From Liriodendron chinense (lineage: Eukaryota > Streptophyta > Magnoliopsida > Magnoliales > Magnoliaceae), in contig ML058484.1 in assembly GCA_003013855.2 (NCBI GenBank), positions 11,519,344 to 11,583,343 of the forward strand: a stretch of DNA of 64,000 nucleotides, read 5' to 3'. The position numbers and the translations under genes are program-made. The first letter of the stretch is position 1. Each line of letters begins with the position of its first letter. The notes below the pieces were generated by a model. The model ran no database searches, was not told where the DNA came from, and saw nothing but the letters and a program-made list of their open reading frames with translations. Positions 24,129 through 35,708 of the stretch are shown one piece after another.

Positions 24129-24734
24129 TGTTATGGGTAAATTCGGGCTGAGCTCAAAATATGGAAAGCTTCCCACTGGGGTTCATCTACAATGGTCATG
24201 GACCGATTATTTAAGAGAGGAAGCTAAGTCAGGCCTCGGTCCACTCGGGCTCGGCATTCAGCATTCTCAGGCTCTACATTCAGCCCTCTCGACCTTGGCC
24301 CACCTCAGCTCAACATCTGGCCCTCAGCTTGGCAAGAGGCCTGGCCTCATCTGCCTTGGTTTATCCCTCTTGATAAGATAAGGATAAAGCTTATCCCATT
24401 GATCCAGATAAGGATAAGGATAACCACTGATCCAGATAAAATAAAGATTATCCCAACTTAAATCTCTCCAATAATTATCTATAAAGAGGACTCCCACTCT
24501 CTCTCAAGGTAAGCAATCAACCGCCATTTAACCTCCAATAACCTTTTCTTTCAGTATCCATACTGACTTTGCCATCGGAGGGCCGTAAGCCGGGCCAACC
24601 GGCGGCGGTCCTAACCTTTGTCGGTGGTTGCAGGTCCCTCAATCTACACCATTTATCTCTGAGTGGAGATCAGACGACGAAGAATCAAAGTTGGTCCCTG
24701 ACCAACAGCTGTTAGCCAATTTTTGGCATCAACA
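24129..24734 (+). repeat. 3' LTR of the Tat element
   Basis: Same length as the 5' LTR. By eye I count ten substitutions and no indels between them; eight are transitions. It is followed directly by the second target duplication, gaacc. Confidence 0.93.
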
Positions 24735-24739
24735 GAACC

Positions 24740-26071
24740 ATTGATAAATTCAAGGCAAGACTAGTAGCCAAATGGTTTAAACAAAAAGAAGGAATTAATT
24801 ATTTCGATACATATTCACCAGTGGATATAATGTCTTTTATTAGAATCCTTATAGCCATTATCTCTATATACAAGTTAATAGTACATCAGATCGATGTAAA
24901 AACTGTTTTCTTAAATAGAGAATTAGAAGAAGAAATATACATGAAACAACTTGATGGTTATATAATAAAAGGAAAAGAAAACAAAGTCTGTATATTGATT
25001 AGATCTTTATATGGTCTAAAGCAAGTTCCTAAACAATGGCATGAGAAGTTTGATAATGTTTTAAAATAAAATGGATATAAAATATATGATGCAGATAGAT
25101 GTGTGTATAGAAAATTCAAAGGAAGCACATGAGTAATAATTTGTCTCTATGTAGATGACATGCTCATCTTTAGAACTGATCTTAAGATAATTAAATCCAT
25201 CAAGAAGTTGTTGTCATCAAAGTTTGATATGAAAGACTGAGGTGAAGCTAATATGATTTTAGGTATAAAAATGATTAGAAAAGATGAAAGTTTTATCTTT
25301 TCACAATTTCATTACATTAAGAAAATGTTAAAATGCTTAAATCACTTTGATAATATACCTATTAGTACTCATTATGACTATACCATACATTTAAAGAAGA
25401 ATTCAAGTGATAGTGTATCACAATTAAAATATTCTAAAATAATTGGCAGCTTTATGTACTTAATGAATTATACTAGACCTAATATAGCCTATGTAGTAAA
25501 CAGGTTAAATAGATATACACATAATCTTGGACATGAACAATGGAATACCTTATTTAGAACACTAAGGTATCTAAAGGGTGTAACGGAATATGGTATATAT
25601 TATTCCGCTGTAGTAGAGAGATACAACGATGCTAGCTGGATAAGTGATTTAGATGAAATAAAATTCACAAGTGAATATATTTTCATATTGGGTGGAGGAG
25701 CTATTTTCTTAAAATCCACCAAGCAGACATTTATAGCTTAGTCTACTATGAAATCTGAGTTTGTAGCCTTAGAGAAGGCAAGCATAAAAGCTGAATGACT
25801 TAAAAATCTTTTAGTTGATATTCCTTTGTAGCCAAAGCCTGTAATAGCAATATCATTGCATTATGATTGCCGGACAACAATAACTAAGGCTAAAAGTAAG
25901 ATATCCAATGACAAAAGTAGATACATTAAATTCCGCTATAACATAATGAGGCATTTGTTAAATGACAAAGTAATAACCATTGATTTTATGATATTAGAGA
26001 AGAATTTGACAGATCCTCTAACAAAAGGACTATCTAAGAAGCTAGTCTTAGAAACATCAAAGGGAATGTGA
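24740..26071 (+). pseudogene. Ty1/Copia polyprotein remnant, right part (RT and RNase H)
   Basis: Resumes the Copia RT exactly where the Gypsy element interrupted it: IDKFKARLVAKWFKQKEG, FDTYSPVDIM, HQIDVKTVFLNRELEEEIYM, RSLYGLKQVPKQWHEKFD and ICLYVDDMLIF (catalytic YVDD). Then come LGIKMIRKDESF and an RNase H part: IIGSFMYLMNYTRPNIAYVV, TLRYLKGV, DASWISD, SRYIKFRYNIMRHL and LTDPLTKGLSKK. Stops are scattered (for example before NGYKIYDADRC and after FDMKD), so it is dead. It belongs to the same insertion as 15588-16671. Confidence 0.9.
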
Positions 26072-27545
26072 CTAAGTTTAATATTATGGGCTACTGATGT
26101 TGGCAATCCAACCTATACAAATGAAGATCCCATCCAATATGTTTTTAAATGGGTATACAATAAGACACTAGGAGACATTTAAGCATTGCCTTGAGTAAGT
26201 CCTATTATATGATGTAGGCAATGCAAACAGCAATGAAGAATATTGAGTTTGATCTCTTAATGAATTCATAGGCTAAAATTTTAGTAGTGTATTAAGTTGT
26301 TATATACACTTGATGGAATTCACCCATGTGAGTGTGGAAGATGGCGTGCTTCCTATGAGAATTTAGGTGAATTCTCTAGAGCATTTAAGAAATTAGGAAA
26401 ATGGTGCATGGATAAAAGGTACCGAATCACAGAATCACTTGTAGTGGGAAGAATTGTGTAAGTGATTGATATATGCGATTTACACTTAAAGGAGTCTTAT
26501 TTAAGATTATGTAACCTAGCTCCTATAGACTTATTTTGCTTACTCTAAGTGTCGATTTAAGTCGAATAAACATTGACATTAGGCACAACTATTCATGTTT
26601 AACTCAAAAAGTTTATTTTGAATCATGTGGGGGATTGTTGTATTTTGGTGCTTCAAAATAAGTCAAAGTGAATATTTTTGAATTTTTCAAACTTCCCTCC
26701 AAATGTTTTGCTAGAGCATTTTTTGAATTTGTCTTTTGTGCATTGTACAATAGTCTTACATCGGATATGAGTTGAAAATTTTTCAAGGCTATAAGATTGA
26801 GTTTTGGCATAAGGGCTTGAGCACTTCAGGGGGCATGTAAATTTGGTTATTTGGGGGCTATGCTCAAAGCCTCCCATTATGCCTAAAACTACACATGCGT
26901 GCGCATTATATGTCCGATGAAAACGATCATAACTCCCTCGTTATATGTCTGATTTGGGTGATCTTGTACTTGTTGGAAATGTAATTTGATGAGATTTCAG
27001 ATGGCCTTAGAATCACCTCATTTGGACACCACTTGATTATCCCAAAGTAGGCCTAAAAACACTGTCATTCGTCGATACTCTGTCATTCACAAATCCAATG
27101 AAAACTTTATAATTCCATCGTTACATGTCTAATTTGGGTGATCTTGTACTTGTTGAAAAGATAATTTGACGAACTTTTAGATGACTTTAGAATCACATCA
27201 TTTAGACACCACTTAATTGCCCATAAGCGGGCCTAAATTCAATGTCGTTCGTCGATACTCAGTCATTCGTAGATTCAATGAAAACGGTCTTAATTCCCTC
27301 GTTACAAGTATGATTTAGGTGATCTTGTACTTGTTGGAAAGGTAATTCGATGAACCTTCAGATGACTTTGGAATCACCTCACTTGGACATCATTTGATTG
27401 CCCAAAAGTGGGCTCTGTTTTTATGGGATATGCAACCTGCATGGAGTTAAGACAGTTATCTAAAAAAAAGAACACTTAAAAGCTCGCTGAAATGGAGGGA
27501 ATGACGCCGGATACATGCTGAAAGCTCGTTAGAGTGGGTTCTACA
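26072..27545 (+). mobile_element. Copia 3' untranslated region and probable 3' LTR
   Basis: Non-coding sequence follows the last Copia codons. A polypurine-like tgtgggggat at about 26626-26635 is followed by tgttgtattttgg at 26636, the likely 3' LTR start. The LTR end is uncertain (somewhere near 27420-27545), because the 5' LTR needed for comparison is missing. The candidate LTR contains three tandem units of about 180 bp. Confidence 0.55.
26882..27420 (+). repeat. Three tandem units of about 180 bp
   Basis: The word atcttgtacttgttg recurs at 26961, 27141 and 27322, spacing 180 and 181 bp. Each unit also carries an aatgaaaac or gatgaaaac word, tcgttayatgt-like text, gaatcacctcatttggacacc-like text and a gggcctaaa or gggctc end. 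Three clear units, diverged by roughly 10-20 percent by eye. Confidence 0.88.
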
Positions 27546-28280
27546 GAGATGACAATGGTCCTAGTGGTCAAATGGTCCTCTCCCAAGAAAAAAAAAAGAA
27601 GAAGAAAAGAAGAAAAATGTCAAATGACCCTTCCCATACAAGGGACCCATCTATTGAACCCATCCCACATCTTTTGTGGGTCCACTGGATATTCTTGGAG
27701 CAGTTCCAAGCCTTCTATATGAAAAGATTTTAATTTCATGCTATATGTCCAAGTTTAAGGACAAAACTCATCATAGATGGACCACACTGGAGAAAAAAGT
27801 TTGGAATTAACTTATAACGTTAATGTAGGTGTGGGTCATAAAAAGCTCCAAATTTTTTTTTTGAAATGACCCTCCCATGGGTTCAAGATGTCTGATTAAA
27901 GTGAACGGATCAGATTGGCTGAGAGATGGCCCCAACAGTCAATTATATAGGCCCACACCTAATTCTTAAAAGGCCCTCTTGTCTTTTGCAAACAAGTTGT
28001 TGCTATATGAGAGAGGAGATGTGACATATAGGTATTTTAGTCCAGTAAAAATCCAAATAGTATCCAAGAGGCTAGATAAAAATGGCTCGGATAATGGGAT
28101 CAACATTACAAATGACATCATAATTAGAGCTTTTTTAACTATTATCCCTTTCTCATGCAAAAGCTACGTGAAGTTCCTATGCTTGGAACCTGAGTAGGGC
28201 CCACCATGATCGTTTTGTGAGAAATAGTAAATGGGCCTGGCCTAAGCCCATTACAATTCTAACACTATATGATTCTAACA
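27546..28280. other. Intergenic, no gene seen
   Basis: Contains an A/G-rich run (27580-27615) and dispersed-repeat phrases (tggaccacactgg, gtgtgggtcat). Short open frames here have no recognisable product. Confidence 0.4.
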
Positions 28281-28674
28281 TCATACCATGATGCGAAATC
28301 GGCTATTGCATGTGGGTCCAGCTTGGTAGACCCCACCTAACAATGCAATCAATGGTAAAAATTGGTCTGCCGCCTTGCTACTTGTCCGACCGATACAATT
28401 CCTAAACATCATCTTATGATGCAAGATCCACGCACACATGTGCTTTTGATCTAGACCGTCCACATGGTGGATCCAACCTACTGTAGGAACAGTTTACATT
28501 CAACAGTCAAAGATCCATCAAGCATATGTATACTGTCCAATCAAAACCATCCTTTGGTCCATGGACGGTCGAATACAACATATGATGAACGAATAACAGA
28601 TGATGCATTCCTTTACATCTTTTTTTTTAATCCACAAATCACGTCGTGGGCAAAAGTGTTAGCATATAAATCTC

Positions 28675-29189
28675 GGAAGCAGATTGCCCCTTATTGCCCT
28701 AGAGATATTCCTGTGCTGGGGTTGTGTGGGGTCCACAGAGATGTTCGTGAAAAATCCACTACGTCCATCTGTTTTGAAAGACTACAATAGGACAGAATTC
28801 TATGAATCTGGCAGATCCAAAACTCATGTGGGCCATACCACACGAAACAATGGGGATTAAACGCCTGGGGTTGACAGAAGTTTCGTATCAGAATAATATT
28901 TGTTCCCACAGTTTATCTGAGTGGTAATAACCATATGAACGGTTTGGATGACACATAAACATCATGGTCAGATCCAGGAAGGTTTCAATGGTGGATATCT
29001 TCTGTTCCCACTGTTTCATTGGTGTGGCCCACATGAGTATTGGATCTCACGGATTTTTAGAATCCTATCCTATTGCAGTCTTTCACAATAAATGAACGGA
29101 GTAGATTTTCCACAGGCATCTCTGTGGGCCCCATACAGCCCCGGGCATTGGCATATCTATGTCCCCGGGGTCACAGGCAATCCGCTTCC
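28675..29189. mobile_element. Mutator-type MITE, 515 bp
   Basis: The ends are inverted repeats: ggaagcagattgcc at the left and ggaagcggattgcc as the reverse complement of the right. They extend about 150 bp with drift (tgtggggtccacagagatg against tatggggcccacagagatg). It is flanked by a perfect 9-bp duplication, ataaatctc at 28666-28674 and 29190-29198, the length typical of Mutator elements. It has no transposase frame. The other two flank copies (near 40050 and 57220) keep an uninterrupted site. Confidence 0.88.
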
Positions 29190-29221
29190 ATAAATCTCAA
29201 CGGGCTGTCATCAAATACATG

Positions 29222-29724
29222 GGCGCGGCTTCGCTGGATCCCCGGATCCACCAGGGTGGGTGGATCCCTTACCGTGCCGTCCACTTTGTGATGTGTTTGT
29301 ATTACATCCACACCGTCCATTCGTTTTGAAAACTCATTTTAGAGCATGATTTAAAAAATGAAGTAGATCCAAATCTCAGGTGGACCATAATATAGTAAAC
29401 AATGGTACTCAACCATTACAAGCTTCTCGTGGGTCACAAAAGTTTTGGGCCAAGTTGATATTTGTTTGGTATCTTCATCCAGGTCTTTGTGACCTTTTCA
29501 ACAGGTTGGATGGAAACTAAATATTCCAGTGGCCCCCATGAAGTTTTTAATGGTATGGATTCAATCACTACTATTTCATGTAGTATGGTCCACTTAAGAT
29601 TTGTATCTGCTTTATTTTTGGGTTAACGCCCTAAAATGAGCTTTCAAAATGCATGGACGGTGTAGATGTAAGGTACATACATCACAGTGGCCCCACAGTT
29701 GGGGATCCACCCAAACCGCACCCC
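29222..29724. mobile_element. Second Mutator-type MITE, 503 bp
   Basis: The left end (ggcgcggcttcgctggatcccc) is matched by the reverse complement of the right end (ggggtgcggtttgggtggatc). Long inner arms then pair: catccacaccgtccattcg, tcattttagagcatg and agtagatccaaatctcaggtgg against their right-side complements. A perfect 9-bp duplication, aaatacatg, flanks it at 29213-29221 and 29725-29733. It lies 32 bp from the previous MITE. It is a complete member of the dispersed palindromic family. Confidence 0.85.
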
Positions 29725-30880
29725 AAATACATGCACCTCAATGGATGGTAAAAAAAGCTTCCACCTCTCACATAAAGCTGTTGTATCGCTTGTACTTAAC
29801 ATCTGACACATCAAAAATATCGTCCCACCTTGAAGATCATTTACCACAAAAGATCAAATCAATCCACTGATCAGGTGGTCCACACGTTGGCCATATATCT
29901 TTTTCTATGTTGTGCCCAAATGATAGACAGATCAGCCTGATTTTTTTCTTCCTGAAGTGATCTTAAGGGGCCCAAACATTTTCAATGGCTCAGATGATGT
30001 TTAAGTGTGGCACGCTTACCAGGTATGCAAGGTGGAAATACAACTTTAGCATACATTAGGTTGTATGTGCTCATTCCTCCATGTGAAAATCAAGCGCCAG
30101 TGTTTCTGAGAATGTTTAGATTGTGTAGTTCTTGTGATATATAATTCTTCAATAGTGTGTTTTCATTTATTTTGATTCGTTGAGTAGCCATCAAGCGAAT
30201 TGGAATTTTCTAAGGAAAAAGTCTTTTTCTGTCCTTGATCCAAATCCGTACACTTTTTTTTTGCTTATTGATGGGATCCAGAACGTTCATCAGATATGAC
30301 TTGCCGAGGAGGGTGGACTGCTAATGAATTGCATTGATTGGAAGATCCTAACCATTTGATCGGTAACTTAACAAACAACCCTCAGAATAAAAAAAGTGAT
30401 GGCCAGCATTGCACTGGGAGAAATCCTCCTATCAGACGGTCAGGATCATCCGGTTAGTTTGGTTTTTAGAGCTATGATCACTCCACATAAGGACCTCCTA
30501 GGGAATGGTCTGAGTGTAATCCGAGTAGGTCTAGTGGTCAGTTTTGTATCAAGGGCCTATGTGTGACCGCACGATGAGATGCAGCGATTGAGGCCCACCA
30601 TGTAAATAACCTGGTAGCAAGATAAGGCTTGTTGACTGATCAACTGGATTGAACATTTACCTTGAATGAGTACTTATTGCTCCAACTTTTATTAACCATC
30701 CATTGCTTTGATGCGAGTGTGACCAACTCAATGAGTTGATCGTCTTGGATTTTGGGCCACATCATCTACATGGTGGGGCTGACCTGATTAGCGTCTTAGA
30801 TGTCCCCTCAGGCATTGCATGTACATGTGCTAATGGAGATGACATCAAGCTTCTGTTTCATTTATGGGTAGATCATGGGA

Positions 30881-33294
30881 CTGGCAAAATTCAACACGAC
30901 CCATTTTTTTTTCAGCTTAGGGTTATAATATTTGACCCGAATTCAATTTTTGAGTTGATGGAGATGACCAGGATTCAATTTTTATGAGTTAATTAGGATT
31001 AAAAGTGACCTGGCCCGAATTATATAAGGGTTAAGTAGCCTATTATATATTGATTTTCTTATTAGTTAAATAGTACATAGTTTTTTTTTTTTTTTTTTTT
31101 TCTCTGGCATATTGGGAACTGTCCACATGTCTGTCAATTTAATAAACATCTACACACCAATGATCACATTTTATGACATATAGAACTAAAATATCATGAG
31201 ATTTTTTTTTTTTTTTTTTTGTTTTTTTCTCTCTAGTATGCATCTAGTTTAATCTAAAAATTAGTTAGTTGGTCATTAAAATGACTTGGTTTAATTTGGG
31301 TTGGGAAAATCCAACCCGAATTTAATTTAGGTTGGGCTAGGGTTGAAGTGGAAATGACCTGACCCGAACTTGACCCGACCGATCCATTGCCACCTCTAGC
31401 TAAGCCGGATAGTTGATGATGCCCATATACGGCCCATATTACATGTCCCAGAATGGCAATCGGGTGCAGTATACAACTGTCCGTCAGGTGGGCCCCATTG
31501 TGTACGGGGTACAATCCTCAAAATAAGGGCAATGCACTCATCAGGTGGCTGTCAGAAGCTTGGCCAAGTTTTGTAAACGGACTCACAAACATAACGGTGG
31601 GCCCCACCTAGGTTCTTATCTTCTCTCGGACTAGGATGGTGCTAGTCGCAGTCGGATGCGATCCAAAAATCGCAGTGATTATCGGACAATCATAGACATC
31701 CTAATTGGTGTTTCGGTCAAATAGATGGTTGAAATAAAATAATTGTATAAGCTTTGTTCCATCTATCATCGTACGTGGATGGAGCATAGCCTCAAAGTCA
31801 CTGTTCGGACAATCCTAACCGTTCAGTTTCTGTGGCTATCAAATGAATGATTATAAATAAAATCTACAGAGTTCAAATTTAATGGAAGAATCTGATGGTT
31901 AAGATTGTCTGACCTGTCTATTTTTTTAGTCAATTATTCATCAACAGTGAGGCTTACGGTTTGAATGGTTTGGATTACCGTACATGTGTGATACCTGTGG
32001 AGAGGACGGGTAAACACTTTTATGAAAGTCACTGTATGAAAGTCCCTTTCAAGCTACAAGGGGCAAACAAGTACGGTGATTAGGACCGTTGATTTCGTGG
32101 GCCACCGTGTGGATGGGCTATAGGCTTAAAATGACATTATCTATGACCTTCCAGGTATTCTAAGTTATACTGGTCGAATGTGGACCGTTGTTCCTTTTGG
32201 GGGCCACTTACCGGACATCTATCATGACCGTCCAGTCTCTTTGCCTTTTGTCATATGGCTCATCCACGTTGTGTCCCACCAGAAGAACGTTCCGATCATG
32301 ACCTATTTGCTACGTGTATCTTCAGTAGGTAACGGAATATAACATTTATACAGCGACCTGTGCATTAGCAATCCTACACCCGAGGGTTTATAAAAAAGGA
32401 CCCATGGTTCAGTAATCCAAACCATAGGTTTTCTTGACATATTGATACACTCAGAAAATATCCGGGACTGAAAGATTCTAACTATTTATGCTCCGTTTTT
32501 GGCGTAATTACATGTGCCAATGAGATGCCACCGCGTGCCGACATCACACGCTAACTGATGGGCGAAGTCTACTTGTGTCTTCAATTATTATTTACTTCCG
32601 TGCTAGATCAAATAGGCCTAAGAGACTGCCATGTGGTGTATATCAGCTTAGAAAGTCACCCCATAGAAGTCCTATCAAAAGTACTCTTTTTAAAAAGCAA
32701 GTCTTATTAAAGTCTTCATTTCTTAGTATTAAATGCCGGAATTACATCAAATGAGATCTCTCTATCTAGTATTAAATGCTAGATTTATGTCAAAAATACT
32801 CTAATGTCAAAACAAGTGATGGAAGGACTCAGCAATTTTCCTATATGGAAGTCTAGTTATAGAGGATTATAGCCAACACATGATCCGAAGAAGCGAGAGT
32901 CTATCTCTTATACACATGGTCGCACATGATAGGCTATGCTTACATCGGAGAATCAATGAGATTTATACAGTTGAACATCCAAATCCTTCACAATGTCAAG
33001 GGCGACGCAACGTCACCGCCTTCTAGAAGCTTATATAAACAATACTTCACAAAGAGCTCAAGGGCTCACGCCAATACAACCAACCAACTCTTTGTTTATC
33101 CATCCACCATGAAAATTTATCATTTTCTTTTATATTAGTTTAATTGTAGCTCCTATCGCTGCTCATAGCATGAGGCCTATAGTTTTTAGTTTTTCCCTTC
33201 ATCCTTCATCCACGACATCCCGACGCTGGATTACAAGGAAGATCGCTTAGTTTTGAACAGAAGGCTGATGGGCTTTCCTATTACTTACTAGGTG
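30881..33294. other. Intergenic, no gene seen
   Basis: Poly-T runs at 31081-31102 and 31203-31220. A hAT-like MITE end at about 31320-31395 (cgacccattgccacctc-type terminus). Dispersed-repeat text at 31490-32300. A possible LTR-type promoter TATA (cttatataaac) near 33030, but no LTR boundaries could be set. Confidence 0.35.
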
Positions 33295-33605
33295 ATTTCA
33301 TCGCCCCTCTTGCTATGAAGTCTATTCCGCACCAGATGATGAATGGATGGTCGATTCACGACCATCTTGTGACGTGCTTTGTTCTTACCAAGACTAGAAA
33401 CAGGCTAGCTGTCTCCTCATTGACCATCTCATCACGAAGTCCAATTCCGATTGAGTAATGAACAAATTATCGAAGATCCGTCTTCTATTGGTCGTCTCGC
33501 TATGAGGCCTGATTCCGATTGAGTAACGAACAGATGATTATCTCACACATCACGACCGTCTCGCTACAAAGCTTAGTCCCGAGTAGGCAACAAACATATC
33601 ATCGT
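33295..33605 (+). repeat. Degenerate tandem repeat, about 70-bp unit, three to four copies
   Basis: Units begin at roughly 33423, 33491 and 33561 with gaccatctcatcacgaag, ggtcgtctcgctatgagg and gaccgtctcgctacaaag. The first two continue ccgattgagtaaygaac; the third has ccgagtaggcaacaaac. A weaker unit precedes them near 33300. Confidence 0.7.
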
Positions 33606-33776
33606 CCTTCAAGCCGATCGGGAGTATTATTATTGTAAAAGAAATTTATTAATAGAAGAACACTTTCGGCTTATTTTTTCTTCTTTATTCTTTCTGTTGA
33701 ACTTCAGTAGCTAATCATGTTGGAAGAAAAAATTCTTAAGTTCGTAGACTCACATCTATTATCATAAGGCAAAAAG

Positions 33777-34490
33777 TAACACAGGAGTAGACGTGGTGAG
33801 GTTAATCATTGTCTTCCTTACAGGATAACTACCTTGAATCTACAAGGCTCCCTAGACTCATCAACATGGCTTCCTCGAATCCACGAGAGAAATCTCGAAT
33901 TCACAAGAGAAAATTGGTAAAATTCAGAATTTTATTGAATAATAATGAGAATTATCTAATGAAAAATGAATTTAATAACCTTATATAACCCTAAACAGAC
34001 TCTAATTCATACTTACTAAAAATAGTAAGTTTTCTAAAATAGAAAATTACTAAAAATAGTCAAATCCTAATTAAAGACTACTAGAGTCTTCCTAAAACTC
34101 ATTATTAAGTAAGAATAAAAACTTCTAATTAAATAAAAACTCTAAAAGAAAAAGAAACACACTAAAAAGTGAAATTACTAGAAGTAGCAATTTTCCTTAA
34201 AATCCAATTGTTCTGCTGTAACTGCCTGTGTTTTGGCAAAATGGACGGACACGACCTACTATTATAGTTTAGTTCACCACAAAACGAAATTTTAGTAGGA
34301 ATTCATACATTGTGCGTCCGGTAACTCCTCCCAAATCAAAAGTTATGGTCGATTTACTGTCCGCCTTCTTTTAGTCCATTTATGTGAAAATTATCTATTT
34401 TTGTTGACTTTTCTTTAATCTTTTTTTCGGTCCATGTGTGATAGGAATGTGCTTGATCCATGCCCTTTATCAGGGGGTTCCTGTCCTACA
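33777..34490 (-). repeat. 3' LTR of the defective LTR element
   Basis: Matches 35709-36401 along its length (gtagacgtggtgaggtta, tgaatccacaagg-type text, aaaatgaatttaa, cagggggttcctgtcctaca). The terminal dinucleotide at the left is changed (ta instead of tg). Confidence 0.8.
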
Positions 34491-35708
34491 TCAGATCCCT
34501 CCACTTCAAAAAAACTTATCCTCGAGTTTCTTTTAAATCTATGGCCTTGACATGTGTATGAGATCGACAACGAACTTCTCTTGCGATTCATGTCCTTGGC
34601 TTTTCTTTGGCATGCTGAAATTACTTCGTCGACTTCTTCTTGACGCCAATATGAATAATCACAACCTTGCTCTGGCATATTGAAGGTTGGCTCTATATGA
34701 GAAAGGACCATTTCCTACATAAGGAATAATTCATCAGAAAGTTCGGCAACCACAATCGCCTCGAGTTCTTGCTTTGTTGGTGTGGCAGCGTTTGAGATGT
34801 TAATGGTTTCATGCAAAACGGACTCCACAATTTTTGGAACGACTACAAGATCATCTTCTTCATTCATCACATCTAGGGTAACAATCTCTTCCACTTTCTC
34901 AGAATTTTGAACAATTTCTGAGATGATAATGGGCTGTATGTCACGTTCCTCTTCTATGCCATAAGATCTTCCCTCTACTTGGAAAACTTCAAGAGGATCT
35001 CCCGTGTTTGCATGAATGACATACGTGCGGCTGACGAGATTGGTGATCTGTTGCGACTCCGTTTCAACATAACAGGATTCCTGCTGCAAGTTGTGGGATT
35101 GTTGGGATAGTACCTGATCATCGTCATCGTCGTATATGAATTGAAATCATCTCAGCATCCGCCGTTTCATCTGTGGCCACGAATATATCGGTGCTTTTAT
35201 CTTTTGCTTCTGACAGTGCTGAACAGTGTTCTCACCAAGCCAAAGCGTCAACCTTCAAATGATATATCACGATTTGAACTTTTTTGTCTTCAAGAATCTG
35301 TACGTAGTCAAAGTGGTACTTGACTTTAGAGAGTCATTCTTTGATGCGATCCTGGCCATTGAAGTTGGGAAGAGCTATCGCCCTCCTGTAGGATCGATCT
35401 ATTGAGCAGTGATTAATGGGGGTAACCCAGCTGCAACTCATCACCGGGAGCGCTCTACGAGAAACTTGATTGTGCGATTCAGCCACAACGGGAGACTGAA
35501 CATTACCATGGGCATGAGGCGAAATTGGCGCATCTACAAAACGATAGAGGGAAGCCTGCAACCCTTTCATCATCTTTCGTTTCTCTCGGTGTAGAGTTTC
35601 CATTCTCTCCGAAAGATAATAAATCCCTTGATCACCGTTAGCGAAAATTGTGTCCATACCTTTGTAAAGGGACATTGGCCCGATGGGTATCCTCACTCTG
35701 ATACCACT
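34491..35708 (-). pseudogene. Interior of the defective LTR element: gag remnants
   Basis: On the minus strand 35777-35334 gives a gag N-terminus (MDTIFANGDQGIYYLSERME, then PNFNGQD). The next frame gives FDYVQILEDKKV and a QVLSQQSHNLQQ piece, which are degraded Retrotrans_gag motifs. The frame at 35089-34715 is acidic (EIVTLDVMNEEDDLVVVPK) and ends AELSDELFLM. A further piece at 34711-34415 is basic. No enzymatic domain is present. The 34715-35089 and 34415-34711 pieces were not recognised from any family. Confidence 0.7.

Larger units (their letters stand above)
16672..24734 (+). mobile_element. Complete Ty3/Gypsy Tat-lineage retrotransposon nested in Copia RT
   Basis: Two 606-bp direct LTRs (16672-17277 and 24129-24734), both starting tgttatggg and ending catcaaca, flank gag, protease, RT, a degenerate RNase H and a second archaeal-type RNase H. 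The insertion is bounded by a perfect 5-bp duplication, gaacc at 16667-16671 and 24735-24739. The second RNase H places it in the Tat group. The integrase core is absent and the gag-pol frame carries about ten stops, so this copy cannot move by itself. I count ten LTR-LTR differences, about 1.7 percent, so it inserted fairly recently. Confidence 0.95.
28281..30880 (+). repeat. Orphan copy of the glutaredoxin downstream flank (no glutaredoxin gene)
   Basis: Matches 39640-40510 and 56895-58337 through shared stretches such as atgcgaaatc, ccccacctaacaatg, tacaattcctaaacatcatc, acagtttacattcaacagtc, gatgatgcattcctttrcatc, gtcccaccttgaagatca, aggtggtccacac and tcgttgagtagycatcaagcg. Two Mutator-type MITEs (28675-29189 and 29222-29724) interrupt it. 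No glutaredoxin lies upstream, so this is a truncated member of the duplicated array. Confidence 0.8.

Noticed and set aside
26882..27420. Centromeric satellite array
   Set aside because: Only three units, embedded in a Copia 3' region; the 180-bp period alone is not enough.
30736..30987. 83-residue frame as a small gene
   Set aside because: It lies in the orphan glutaredoxin flank copy, and the matching region at 58200-58330 does not preserve it as a frame.
33290..33610. CRISPR-like repeat array
   Set aside because: Units are degenerate and contiguous, without spacers, in a plant nuclear sequence.
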